DNA of 64,000 nt from Trinickia violacea (GCF_005280735.1 NZ_CP040077.1:1922001-1986000), one strand, 5' to 3'. Positions 52,435 through 63,570 are shown, counted from the first letter of the stretch. Notes: generated by a model not told the origin, from the sequence alone. Program-made: numbers and translations.

Positions 52435-52490
52435 TCCGGGCCGTGTGGTCTGGGCCATGTGGTCCGGGCCATGTGGTCTGCGCGGTGCGG
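52435..52490. repeat. 14-bp tandem repeat, four imperfect copies
   Basis: Units TCCGGGCCGTGTGG, TCTGGGCCATGTGG, TCCGGGCCATGTGG, TCTGCGCGGTGCGG. Re-phased, the unit TGGGCCATGTGGTC differs from the array at 25218 (minus strand) at two positions. Lies between the AraC and rraA genes. Confidence 0.9.
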
Positions 52491-52585
52491 CGCGATTCAT
52501 CGTCGACGAAACCCGTCCGTAAGCCTGCGGCGAAAGTAGCGGGGCATAATTCGGTACGACGCAGCCCATTCGAATGGAGACGCCC

Positions 52586-53080
52586 ATGACGTTTGCAACG
52601 ACGGATCTTTGCGATGCGCACGAGGACAAACTGGCATCGGGCGCCTTGCGCGTTCTCGAGCCGGTATTCCGTTCCTTCGGTCGCGCACAGATTTTTGGCG
52701 GCCGGGCCGTCACGCTGAAATTGTTCGAGGACAATTCGCTCGTGCGCTCGACACTCGAGCAGCCGGGACACGGCCACGTGCTGGTCGTCGACGGCGGCGG
52801 GAGCCTGCGATGCGCGCTGGTCGGCGGTAATCTCGCGCAGATCGGCGAGACGAACGGCTGGGCCGGCATCGTGGTCTACGGCTGTGTGCGCGATACGCTG
52901 GAACTGGATGCCTGCAACATCGGGATCCGGGCGCTCGCTGTGCATCCGCAGCGCAGCCAGAAGCGCGGCGCGGGCGAGCGCGACGTGCCGGTACGGTTAC
53001 CGGGCTCGGTCGTGCGGCCGGGGGACTGGGTGTATGCGGATATCGACGGCGTGTTGATCAGCGACGCGCCGCTTACATAA
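52586..53080 (+). CDS. rraA: RraA family protein (regulator of ribonuclease E activity A)
   Basis: A 164-residue protein of the RraA/4-hydroxy-4-methyl-2-oxoglutarate aldolase fold. MTFATTDLCDAHEDKL, GHVLVVDGGGSLRCALVGGNLA and GIVVYGCVRDT are family motifs. In E. coli RraA binds RNase E and inhibits it; related proteins are aldolases, so both roles are possible. ATG 52586 preferred over 52574, because GGAGA between the two makes a good ribosome binding site for the second. Confidence 0.92.
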   Translation: MTFATTDLCDAHEDKLASGALRVLEPVFRSFGRAQIFGGRAVTLKLFEDNSLVRSTLEQPGHGHVLVVDGGGSLRCALVGGNLAQIGETNGWAGIVVYGCVRDTLELDACNIGIRALAVHPQRSQKRGAGERDVPVRLPGSVVRPGDWVYADIDGVLISDAPLT

Positions 53081-53194
53081 TCGACTGGGATGGCCGTGGC
53101 GATGCGCGAGCGGTGCCGTGGTCTTCCCAAATCGCTGAACAAACGGCTGGCCGCAAGGCCATCGAGGTGACCAACGAAAGGACGGGAAGGACGG

Positions 53195-53632
53195 ATGGCT
53201 ATGCAATACGTATTCGTGTACGGCACGCTGCGCGCGGGCGAAATCAACGACATCGGCCGGGCGGCCGCGCGGCATGGTATCGGCGAGCCGCGATTTATCG
53301 GTGCGGCCGCGGTGCGCGGGCAACTCTTCGACTTCGGGAGCTACCCCGGACTCGTTCCGGACGACGCGTCGTCGTTGGTGCGCGGGGACGTCTATCAAAT
53401 CGACTCGGCGCTCGTGCCGGTGCTCGATGAGATCGAAGAGGTCTATCCGGGCGTCGAGGGGCTTTTCAGGGCGCAACAGATGGCGGTTGCCGTCGACGGC
53501 CGCGAATTGCCGTGTCTGTTCTATCCGGTTGCTTCGGGGGCCGTCGCGAGCCGTACGCGGATCGAATCGGGAGATTGGGTCGAATACCGGCTCGCGCGCG
53601 ATGCCGCGCCGGGCTTCAAATACGGAAGCTAA
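53195..53632 (+). CDS. Gamma-glutamylcyclotransferase family protein
   Basis: A 145-residue protein with the signature YVFVYGTLRAGE at the start (YGTLR) and the internal GQLFDFGSYPGLV; the catalytic Glu likely sits in VLDEIEEVYPG. Family members cyclise gamma-glutamyl amines or act on glutathione degradation products; the reaction here is unproven. Shine-Dalgarno AAGGACGGAT overlaps the start region; ATG 53201 is an alternative. A terminator shared with aceB follows. Confidence 0.88.
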   Translation: MAMQYVFVYGTLRAGEINDIGRAAARHGIGEPRFIGAAAVRGQLFDFGSYPGLVPDDASSLVRGDVYQIDSALVPVLDEIEEVYPGVEGLFRAQQMAVAVDGRELPCLFYPVASGAVASRTRIESGDWVEYRLARDAAPGFKYGS

Positions 53633-53637
53633 AAAAT

Positions 53638-53670
53638 GGAAAAGGCGCCGCGAATGAGCGGCGCCTTTCC
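53638..53670. terminator. Bidirectional terminator between the cyclotransferase gene and aceB
   Basis: Stem GGAAAAGGCGCCGC / GCGGCGCC-TTTCC (53638-53651 with 53658-53670; one A bulge) with a 6-nt loop. T- and A-rich edges fit both directions, though aceB ends 90 bp away. Confidence 0.75.
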
Positions 53671-53758
53671 ACTTGTAGCGAGTGCTGTTCAAAGGCGAAG
53701 AGGGGCGCTCGAAAAGCCGCGCCCCAACGTACTCAACCAGTCGTCAACCGGCTCTCGA

Positions 53759-55351
53759 TCAGATCTCTTCGTAAAGCGGCAACGTCAGGAATTCGGTGAA
53801 GTGTTCCGACGTCGACATTTTTTGGAAGATGACGGCCGCGCGCTCATACGGCTTGGTATCGCCGCCGACGGTTTTCTTCACGTTCTCGAGCTCGACCTGG
53901 GTCAGCTCGTTCACGAGTTCGGCCGTGACCTTGCGGCCGTCTTCGAGCTTGCCCTTCGGCGAGCGGATCCATTGCCAGACTTGCGAGCGCGAGATTTCCG
54001 CGGTGGCCGCGTCTTCCATCAGGTTGTGGATCGGCACGCAGCCGTTGCCGGCGAGCCATGAGCCGAGGTAGTGAATCCCGACGTTGATGTTGTTGCGCAG
54101 GCCCGCTTCGGTGATCGGCGCCTCCGGACGGAAGTCGAGCAGATCCTTGGCCGCCGGCACGACGTCGTCGCGCTGCTTGCTGATCTGGTTCGGCTTGTCG
54201 CCGAGCACCTTGACGAACTCTTCCATCGCGATCGGCACGAGGCCCGGGTGCGCGACCCAGCCGCCGTCGTAGCCGTCGCCCGCGTCGCGCGCCTTGTCCG
54301 AGCGCACGCCGTTCATCGCCTTCTCGTTGGCCTGCTCGTCGCTCTTGATCGGAATCAGCGCGCTCATGCCGCCGATCGCCGGCGCGTTGCGCTTGTGGCA
54401 GGTCTTCAACAGAAGCAGCGCATAGGCACGCATGAACGGCACCGTCATTGTGATCTGCGAGCGGTCGGCCAGGCAGAAGTCGGTGTCGTTCTTGAATTTC
54501 TTGATCGCCGAGAAGATGTAGTCCCAGCGGCCCGCGTTCAGACCGGAGCTGTGCTCGCGCAGCTCATACAGGATCTCGTCCATTTCGAACGCGGCGACGA
54601 TCGTCTCGATCAGCACCGTCGCGCGGATCGTGCCGCGCGGAATGCCGAGCGCTTCCTGTGCCATCACGAAGATGTCGTTCCAGAGACGTGCTTCGACATG
54701 GCTTTCCATCTTCGGCAGATAGAAGTAGGGCCCCGTGCCGCGCGCGAGCTGTTCCTTCGCGTTATGGAACAGGAACAGCGCGAAGTCGAAGACGCCGCCC
54801 GACACGCGCTGGCCGTCGACCGTCACGTGCTTTTCGTCGAGGTGCCAGCCGCGCGGACGCACGATCAACGTCGCGATCTTGTCGTTGAGCTTGTACGACT
54901 TGCCGTTCTGCTCGAGCGAGATCGTGCGGCGCACCGCGTCCTTGAGGTTCAACTGTCCGGTGATCTGGTTGTCCCAGTTCGGCGTGTTCGAATCCTCGAA
55001 GTCGGTCATGTAAGAATCCGCGCCCGAGTTCAGCGCGTTGATGATCATCTTGCGCTCGACCGGTCCGGTGATCTCGACGCGACGGCATTCGAGATCCTTC
55101 GGCAGCGGCGCGATCTTCCAGTCGCCGTCGCGGATCGCCTGCGTTTCCTTGAGGAAATCGGGACGCTCGCCGGCGTCGAGCCGCTTCGTACGCTCGGCGC
55201 GCACCTTCAAGAGCGCCTGGCGGCGCGGCTCGAATGCGCGATGCAGCTTGGCGACGAGTTCGAGCGCGTCGCGCGTCAGGATCGTTTCAAAACCCGGCTG
55301 GATGGCACCGGTGATTTCCATGCCTTGCGGCAGCGACAGCGTGTTGGCCAT
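53759..55351 (-). CDS. aceB: Malate synthase A
   Basis: Second enzyme of the glyoxylate shunt: joins glyoxylate with acetyl-CoA to malate. The 530-residue protein starts MANTLSLPQGMEITGAIQPGFETILTRDALELVAKLHR, and has MTDFEDSNTPNWDNQI, EKHVTVDGQRVSGGVFDF, REHSSGLNAGRWDYIFS (malate synthase A signature) and GRDx-type acid residues. Its partner isocitrate lyase is encoded 2.7 kb away on the same strand, with four genes' worth of regulator and stress genes between. GGAG precedes the ATG. Confidence 0.97.
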   Translation of the reverse strand: MANTLSLPQGMEITGAIQPGFETILTRDALELVAKLHRAFEPRRQALLKVRAERTKRLDAGERPDFLKETQAIRDGDWKIAPLPKDLECRRVEITGPVERKMIINALNSGADSYMTDFEDSNTPNWDNQITGQLNLKDAVRRTISLEQNGKSYKLNDKIATLIVRPRGWHLDEKHVTVDGQRVSGGVFDFALFLFHNAKEQLARGTGPYFYLPKMESHVEARLWNDIFVMAQEALGIPRGTIRATVLIETIVAAFEMDEILYELREHSSGLNAGRWDYIFSAIKKFKNDTDFCLADRSQITMTVPFMRAYALLLLKTCHKRNAPAIGGMSALIPIKSDEQANEKAMNGVRSDKARDAGDGYDGGWVAHPGLVPIAMEEFVKVLGDKPNQISKQRDDVVPAAKDLLDFRPEAPITEAGLRNNINVGIHYLGSWLAGNGCVPIHNLMEDAATAEISRSQVWQWIRSPKGKLEDGRKVTAELVNELTQVELENVKKTVGGDTKPYERAAVIFQKMSTSEHFTEFLTLPLYEEI

Positions 55352-55422
55352 GGGATTCTCCTTGGTCGGTCAGATGACAACGATACGAATAAAAAATGCC
55401 TTGATGCCCGCTTCGAGTTGAC

Positions 55423-56196
55423 TCAACCGCCAGGGCTGTGGCGGCTGCGGCCTGGACTCTTGTCGGGCGGCGCAAGGGTTTCGATGAAATCGAGCAGGTC
55501 GGCCATGCCGCCGCCCGTGCCGTGGGGGATCACCCCCAATTCCTCGGCGGGCGCGCCCGCACGATTGATCCAGAACGTCGTGTAGCCGAACCAGCCCGCG
55601 CCGGCGGCGTCCCAGCCGTTCGACGACACGAACACCATCTCGCGCGCGGCCACGCCGAAGGCTTGGGGCCCAAGCGCATACGCGGCGGGAGCCGGCTTGT
55701 AGGCGCGCACGGCGTCCACCGACAGCACGCGATCGAACAGCCCCGTCATGCCGGCGCTCTTCACGGCGATGTCGAGCATCTGTGGATTTCCGTTCGACAG
55801 GATCGCGAGCCCGACGTGCCCCGCGCCCGCGCGCATCTCGCGCAGCCTGCGCAAGGCGGGCACGGCGTCAGGATAGGCGGACAGGCACGCGTATTCGTCC
55901 ATCAGGCGCTTTTCGCCGGCGCCGTTGAGGCCGAGGCCGAGCTTGCGCGCGCTATAGCGCAGCGCATCGAGCGTGATGTTCCAGAACGGCTGGTAGCGCG
56001 CACCAGCCAGATCGGCCAGCGTGCGCAACTGCGTGTATTCGATTTGCTTTTGCCGCCACAACTGCGAGAGCGCGTCGCCGTGGCCAGGGAACATCTGCTC
56101 CGCCGCAGCGACGACCGAGTGCACGTCGAACAACGTGCCGTAGGCGTCGAAAATCACTGCTTTGGGGAGAGGTGTCGTTGTGGCCGACATTGCCAT
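55423..56196 (-). CDS. Haloacid dehalogenase type II, HAD superfamily
   Basis: A 257-residue HAD hydrolase of the (S)-2-haloacid dehalogenase subgroup. Motif I is FDAYGTLFD with the nucleophile Asp17; motif II ILSNGNPQ; the Lys in AYKPAPAAYAL; and VFVSSNGWDAAGAGWFGY. In this group the nucleophile attacks the C2 carbon of 2-haloacids; a phosphatase or other role is possible. The C-terminus (PPDKSPGRSRHSPGG) is a non-conserved tail. ATG 56190 is an alternative start. Divergent from the LysR gene, and 71 bp before aceB, which it may be cotranscribed with. Confidence 0.9.
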   Translation of the reverse strand: MAMSATTTPLPKAVIFDAYGTLFDVHSVVAAAEQMFPGHGDALSQLWRQKQIEYTQLRTLADLAGARYQPFWNITLDALRYSARKLGLGLNGAGEKRLMDEYACLSAYPDAVPALRRLREMRAGAGHVGLAILSNGNPQMLDIAVKSAGMTGLFDRVLSVDAVRAYKPAPAAYALGPQAFGVAAREMVFVSSNGWDAAGAGWFGYTTFWINRAGAPAEELGVIPHGTGGGMADLLDFIETLAPPDKSPGRSRHSPGG

Positions 56197-56346
56197 GCGC
56201 TCCTATAGAGGTCGATAAGAATTGTATTAGTGATCGCTTGCGCTTAAAAAGAGCGGAAACATCACTTGATCTTTTACTTTTACAACCCTAATCTGGCCGT
56301 CGACATGTTTATGTAACCCTTTTTTCGGCCGACGCGGTCCCCGCCC

Positions 56347-57249
56347 ATGCCTCGTTTCAAACAGATCGAAACCTTCGTCGCCGTCGCCGCCAAGGGCAGC
56401 CTTTCCGCTGCCGCACAGGCGGAGGGCGTGGCGCCCGCGATCATCGGCCGTCGCCTCGACGCGCTCGAAGAGCGGCTCGGCGTCAAGCTCTTCGTACGCA
56501 CGACGCGCAAGCTTACGTTGACCTTCGAAGGTTCGGCCTTCCTCGAAGACTGCCAGCGCATCATTCACGACATGCAGAACGCCGAGGCGAGCGTTTCCGC
56601 CGGTGGCGTGAAGGCGAGCGGCCATTTGCGCGTGTCGGCGCCGGCCGGCTTCGGGCGCAAGCACGTCGCGCCTCTCGTGCCGGCCTTTACGCTCGCGCAT
56701 CCGGATGTGTCGATCACGCTCGATCTGTCCGACCGGATGGTCGATCTCGTCAACGAGGGGTTCGATTGCGCGGTGCGGCTCGGCGAGTTGCCCGATTCGT
56801 CGCTGGTGTCGCTCAGGCTCGGCGAGAACCGGCGCGTGTGCGTGGCGTCGCCGCACTATCTGGCGCGCCGCGGCATGCCCGGGACGCTCGCCGATCTCGC
56901 CCGCCACAATTGCCTCGCGCTCGGCGCGAGCGCCAACCAGCAGCGGGGCTGGATGTTCCAGCAGGACGACAAGGTCGTGTCGATCAAGGTGTCGGGCACG
57001 ATGGAGTGCTCGGACGGCGCGGTGCTGCACGAATGGTGTCTCGAAGGCCACGGGCTCGCGTGGCGTTCCTGGTGGGAGGTCGGTGCCGACATCGCCGAGG
57101 GACGGCTCGTCAGCGTGCTGGACGCATTCGCCGCGCCGCCGATCGGCATCCACGCGGTGTTCCCGCAACGGCGTCATTTGCCGCTCAGGGTGCGGCTCTT
57201 TCTCGACTTTCTCAAACACACGTACGAGCATCCAGGCTACTGGAAGTGA
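56347..57249 (+). CDS. LysR-family transcriptional regulator
   Basis: A 300-residue LysR-type regulator. The winged helix-turn-helix occupies residues 1-60 (FKQIETFVAVAAKGSLSAAAQAEGVAPAIIGRRLDALEERLGVKLFVR) and the periplasmic-binding-like effector domain about 88-295. Divergent from the haloacid dehalogenase gene across 150 bp. By the usual LysR rule it should control that gene and perhaps aceB and aceA; this is inference. A Burkholderia-typical arrangement of the glyoxylate locus. Confidence 0.93.
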   Translation: MPRFKQIETFVAVAAKGSLSAAAQAEGVAPAIIGRRLDALEERLGVKLFVRTTRKLTLTFEGSAFLEDCQRIIHDMQNAEASVSAGGVKASGHLRVSAPAGFGRKHVAPLVPAFTLAHPDVSITLDLSDRMVDLVNEGFDCAVRLGELPDSSLVSLRLGENRRVCVASPHYLARRGMPGTLADLARHNCLALGASANQQRGWMFQQDDKVVSIKVSGTMECSDGAVLHEWCLEGHGLAWRSWWEVGADIAEGRLVSVLDAFAAPPIGIHAVFPQRRHLPLRVRLFLDFLKHTYEHPGYWK

Positions 57250-57423
57250 GGCCGCACGACCGCGAGCAGCCACGGGTTTCCGATATGCGGACTGACCCGC
57301 AAACCCGCCTTGCGGCGATTTTCCGCGCACTACAATCGGTTTGAAGGGCTGCGCGAACGCGCGTATGACCGCGAGTGGTACCGCGCAAGCCGCTAGCGAG
57401 GACAGCCGACGACGGAGAGCGCC

Positions 57424-57858
57424 ATGTTCAAGCACATCCTGGTACCGACCGATGGTTCCGACCTGTCGCAAAAGGCAATCGACGGCGCGATCGACTTGGC
57501 GCAATCGGTCGGCGCGCGGATTACCGCCTATGCATGCTTGCCGCAATATCCGTACTCGCCGTTTTCCGAGGTGGTGATCGAGCCGCCCGCCGATTTTCAG
57601 GAGCGCAGCGAGCGCGAAGCACGACAGCATCTGCAGGATGTGGAGGCGGCGGCGCGGCGTGCCGGGGTCGCCTGCGAAAGCCAGACGAGCGTGCATCCAT
57701 CGCCGTATCTCGGGATCATCGAAGCGGCGGAGCAGGGCGGCTGCGACGTGATCTTCATGGCGTCGCACGGACGGCGCGGGCTCGGCAGCCTGTTGATCGG
57801 CAGTGAGACGCAGCGCGTGCTGACTCATACGAAAATCCCGGTGATCGTGTATCGCTGA
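57424..57858 (+). CDS. Universal stress protein (UspA family)
   Basis: A 144-residue UspA-fold protein. MFKHILVPTDGSDLSQKAIDGAIDLAQSVGARITAYACLP is the typical start, and the ATP-binding motif G-2x-G-9x-G-S/T appears as ASHGRRGLGSLLIGSETQRVL. Likely an ATP-binding stress protein in the cytoplasm. GACGGAGAGCGCC precedes the ATG. Located between LysR and aceA, convergent with aceA. Confidence 0.92.
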   Translation: MFKHILVPTDGSDLSQKAIDGAIDLAQSVGARITAYACLPQYPYSPFSEVVIEPPADFQERSEREARQHLQDVEAAARRAGVACESQTSVHPSPYLGIIEAAEQGGCDVIFMASHGRRGLGSLLIGSETQRVLTHTKIPVIVYR

Positions 57859-57929
57859 CGCGCGACGCGGCGCATGTCGCGTGCCGCATGCGGGCTTGTG
57901 AGTTCAGGATCCGCTGCGCCGTAAAGAAG

Positions 57930-57960
57930 CGCGCCGGCGGTGTGCCGGCGCGTTCCCTTT
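57930..57960. terminator. Probable terminator between usp and aceA
   Basis: 9-bp stem CGCGCCGGC / GCCGGCGCG, 5-nt loop, then TTCCCTTTA on the plus strand. The T-run is interrupted by C, so strength is doubtful. Confidence 0.5.
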
Positions 57961-58074
57961 ACTGCGGGTATCGCGGCGCAGATGGCTGCGCCGCGTTCCT
58001 TCGGCTGTCGGGCTGCAGCGTTTTCGTGCAGCATGCGCGACAGCGGTCCCCCCTGCATGTCGTAAGCCTGATCG

Positions 58075-59397
<1,323 letters not shown>

Positions 59398-59588
59398 GGT
59401 GGGCTCCTTGGTTTGCCGTAGAGGTGAATCGTTGGAAATCTGCTTGCAGCGAAACTCGGCGAGGGGGCTTCGTTTCGTGAAGTCTTATATAAGAGTCTAG
59501 GCAAATCGACGGAGTCGCCATAGTAGCGAGCTAAACTTTGTCCGGTACTTTTTAGTCGATTAATATCAATGACTTACGATGGTGATTT

Positions 59589-59605
59589 CATATTGAGAAA
59601 TGTGG
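59589..59605. promoter_or_regulatory. Candidate operator upstream of aceA, proximal copy
   Basis: CATATTGAGAAATGTGG, matching the distal copy at 15 of 17 positions and lying 84 bp from it. About 190 bp upstream of the aceA start. Regulator unknown. Confidence 0.5.
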
Positions 59606-59671
59606 TTTTCTATCCTGCAATAAGGGTCGTTGTGCCACGCAGCACGATTTTTTACGACTCAAAAAAATTTT

Positions 59672-59689
59672 CCATATTGTGAAATATGG
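59672..59689. promoter_or_regulatory. Candidate operator upstream of aceA, distal copy
   Basis: CCATATTGTGAAATATGG, a perfect dyad with 7-bp arms (CCATATT / AATATGG) and a 4-bp centre. Same motif as at 59589. Confidence 0.55.
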
Positions 59690-59701
59690 GTCGGGGCGAA
59701 A

Positions 59702-59729
59702 AAAAACCGGTGCGCGAACACCGGTTTTT
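59702..59729. terminator. Bidirectional terminator between aceA region and the helicase
   Basis: 11-bp stem AAAAACCGGTG / CACCGGTTTTT, 6-nt loop CGCGAA. The extended A-run on the left gives TTTTTTTT on the minus strand, so it ends the helicase transcript. Confidence 0.9.
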
Positions 59730-59790
59730 CGTCAGACGAAGGCGAAGCTAAGAGCCGGACGCCTCGTCAGCAGGGGTTTCGGACGGGCAA

Positions 59791-61401
<1,611 letters not shown>

Positions 61402-61812
61402 GAGAATCCTTGAAACACAGGGTTAGGAACGTCGGCGCCAATCGGCATTACCCAAGTCGTCGGATTCAGCGAGCCAAAGAGCCGCGAAAAAATCAAAAAA
61501 CGGGGGCAGCTCGCGACAATCAAGGCGAGCTTTCGTTAGAAGCTGTATCGGATGCGTCAACGCCGGTATGGCATTGCCGCTAAGCCTGGTACAAGACGGC
61601 CCGGAGGGCCTAGGCAGAAGGGGACAGGTTCTAAACTGGATTGGGGCAAAACGCTACGAGGCGCTGCGCGACGGTCCCAAAACTAGACCCGTCAGTGAAG
61701 CGCAGGCCGCATTATAAGGACTTTTGCTGCGCTGCGCCACTAATTTGAGACATGTCTTAGCCACTTTGCGTGTGGCTAAGACATATGTGTCAGACGATTC
61801 GTCCGGCGAGCC
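61402..61812 (-). other. Long upstream region of the helicase gene
   Basis: About 410 bp between the acyl-CoA-binding protein gene and the helicase, both on the minus strand. It holds, in transcript order, an inverted repeat of 13 bp (61784-61772 with 61764-61752), and a 7-bp hairpin (61531-61525 with 61514-61508) followed after six bases by TTTTTTGATTTTTT. No coding sequence seen. A structured leader or attenuator is possible. Confidence 0.5.
61752..61784. repeat. Inverted repeat, 13-bp arms
   Basis: ATGTCTTAGCCAC / GTGGCTAAGACAT with a 7-nt loop TTTGCGT. It lies 29 bp past the acyl-CoA-binding protein stop. No T-run follows, so its role as a terminator is uncertain. Confidence 0.75.
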
Positions 61813-62082
61813 CTAGCTCTCCGCGCCGCTTTTCAGCGATTCGACGAGCTCCGTGTATTGCTGCTTTGCGGTGTCCTGAGCGGTGCCTTTGAGCGATGCC
61901 CATGCGTCGTACTTGTATTTGCCGACGATGTCGGCGAAACCCGGCTTGTCGCCGTGCACGTCGCCTTCGGTTGCCTGCTTGAAGAGCGCGTACAGACGCA
62001 GCAGCGTCATGTTGCCGGGCTTCTCGGGCAGTTCCTTGACATCCGATTGGGCTTGCGAAAAGCGTGCGTCGACGTCGCTCAT
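61813..62082 (-). CDS. Acyl-CoA-binding protein (ACBP family)
   Basis: An 89-residue, four-helix cytoplasmic protein that binds long-chain acyl-CoA. The conserved block reads LYALFKQATEGDVHGDKPGFADIVGKYKYDAWASLKG, closely matching the ACBP signature (YxLYKQAT-GD, P-G, KxKWDAW-K). GGGAG sits 5 nt before the ATG at 62082, and that ATG overlaps the stop of a 15-codon upstream ORF. ACBP is typical of eukaryotes and found in a minority of bacteria, including Burkholderiaceae. Upstream of a helicase gene but not obviously linked in function. Confidence 0.92.
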   Translation of the reverse strand: MSDVDARFSQAQSDVKELPEKPGNMTLLRLYALFKQATEGDVHGDKPGFADIVGKYKYDAWASLKGTAQDTAKQQYTELVESLKSGAES

Positions 62083-62126
62083 ACTGTCTCCCGCCGCGAA
62101 CGATATTGAACGTTGGGGTAGTGCAT
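62079..62126 (-). CDS. Possible 15-codon leader peptide upstream of ACBP
   Basis: ATG at 62126-62124 reads MHYPNVQYRSRRETV and stops with TGA at 62081-62079, which overlaps the ACBP ATG as ATGA. AAGGAG lies 5 nt before its ATG and is a better Shine-Dalgarno than that of ACBP itself. No homology can be judged at this length; a leader peptide or translational coupling device is inferred. Confidence 0.4.
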   Translation of the reverse strand: MHYPNVQYRSRRETV

Positions 62127-62320
62127 GACATCTCCTTGCCAAAAGATGGGATCGAGGCGGCCGATCATAGCAAGCGATCCTGCGGGCCGGCTCGAACGAT
62201 CCTTCCAAACGCGAAGGCCCTCGCGCCGCTCAGCCGCGTTCTTTGGCTGCGAGCATTCCCGCGAGCATCGCCGAACGGACGAGGTTCGGTTGAGCGGAGC
62301 GCCGCATTACAATGTCGGGC

Positions 62321-63079
62321 ATGACCCGAACTGTGCTGCTTGCTCTCGATACGTCGACCGAATTCTGCTCGGTCGCGCTACTTTGCTCCGATTCGTCCAC
62401 CGATCCTGCTTCGGCCGAAGACATTCGCACCTGGGTGCGCCATGAAGAAACGGGGGCGGTGTCGAGCACCCGTGTGCTGCCCGCCGTCCGCGAGCTGTTC
62501 GACGAAGCCGGACTCACGCTCGCTGCTTGCGACGCGATTGCCTTTGGCGCCGGCCCCGGATCGTTCACCGGCCTGCGGACCGCGACAGGTGTCGCGCAAG
62601 GGCTGGCGTTCGGCCTCGATCTGCCCGTCGTGCCCATCGGCACGCTGCTCGCTTGCGCGGAAGGCGCGCGCTTGAATCGCCCGTCTGTGACGCGCGTGCT
62701 GGCCGCGCTCGATGCGCGCATGGACGAAGTCTATTGGGCCGATTACGCGTGGGAGGCGGGCGAATGGCGCGTGGTTGTCCCGCCGTCGCTAGGCACGCCC
62801 GATACCGTGATCGCGCCCGACGTGCCATTCACGCTAGCCGGCAATGCGGCTGCGGCGTTCGGCGAGAAGCTCGGTGCGGCGGCGCGCGCGGCGTTTGTCG
62901 ACGGCGCGGCCTTGCCGCATGCCCTGCCGATCGCGCTCGCGGCGTTGCGCGCGTATCGCGCCGGGCGCACCGTGCCGGCCGAGCTGGCCGCCCCCGAGTA
63001 CGTGCGCGACAAGGTCGCGCAAACCACGGCCGAGCGGCTCGCCGCCCGGGCCGCGCAAAGCGGCGAGGGCGTGCGATGA
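62321..63079 (+). CDS. tsaB: tRNA threonylcarbamoyladenosine biosynthesis protein TsaB
   Basis: Partner of TsaD and TsaE in making t6A37 of tRNA. The 252-residue protein has the ASKHA-fold start VLLALDTSTEFCSVALL and the core FGAGPGSFTGLRTATGVAQGLAF (YeaZ-type). The family has no metal site of its own; it scaffolds TsaD. ATG 62321 chosen; ATG 62312 also in frame. TACAAT at 62308-62313 is a possible -10 so close to the start that the mRNA might be leaderless; uncertain. Overlaps rimI by ATGA. Confidence 0.93.
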   Translation: MTRTVLLALDTSTEFCSVALLCSDSSTDPASAEDIRTWVRHEETGAVSSTRVLPAVRELFDEAGLTLAACDAIAFGAGPGSFTGLRTATGVAQGLAFGLDLPVVPIGTLLACAEGARLNRPSVTRVLAALDARMDEVYWADYAWEAGEWRVVVPPSLGTPDTVIAPDVPFTLAGNAAAAFGEKLGAAARAAFVDGAALPHALPIALAALRAYRAGRTVPAELAAPEYVRDKVAQTTAERLAARAAQSGEGVR

Positions 63080-63570
63080 GCGGCGTGCTGATGGCGGATC
63101 GCTATTTGTCGCCGATGACCGACGCCGATCTCGACGAGGTCGTGTTCGTCGAGCGCAACGCCTACGAGTTTCCTTGGACGCGCGGCAATTTCGAAGACTC
63201 GCTGCGCAACGGCTATTTCGGGCTGTGCATGCGGCACGTTACGGGCACGCTGATCGGCTATTGCGTGCTGATGCCTGTCGTCGACGAGATGCATCTGCTG
63301 AATCTGTGCATCGCGCCGCAGGCGCAAGGGGGCGGCGCTGGGCTTGCCCTATTGCGCGAAGCGGTGCGTATCACGCAGCATGAAAAGCTGTCGGGCCTGC
63401 TGCTCGAAGTCCGGCCGTCGAACCAGCGGGCGATTCATCTGTACGAGCGCTTCGGTTTCGTTACGATCGGCCGGCGCAAGAATTATTATCCGGCGCGGCA
63501 CCGCAGCCGGGAGGACGCGATCGTGATGCGTTTCTCGTTTGCCAAGGAGGGCGCACATGGCATTGCATGA
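63076..63570 (+). CDS. rimI: Ribosomal protein S18 alanine N-acetyltransferase
   Basis: GNAT enzyme that acetylates the N-terminal Ala of ribosomal protein S18. The 164-residue protein has LLNLCIAPQAQGGGAGLALLREAV (acetyl-CoA loop Q-x-x-G-x-G/A) and LEVRPSNQRAIHLYERFGFVTIGRRKNYYP, the RimI-type closing motif. Its ATG overlaps the tsaB stop, and its stop overlaps the next gene by 14 bp. The tsaB-rimI pairing is common across bacteria. Confidence 0.95.
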   Translation: MSGVLMADRYLSPMTDADLDEVVFVERNAYEFPWTRGNFEDSLRNGYFGLCMRHVTGTLIGYCVLMPVVDEMHLLNLCIAPQAQGGGAGLALLREAVRITQHEKLSGLLLEVRPSNQRAIHLYERFGFVTIGRRKNYYPARHRSREDAIVMRFSFAKEGAHGIA

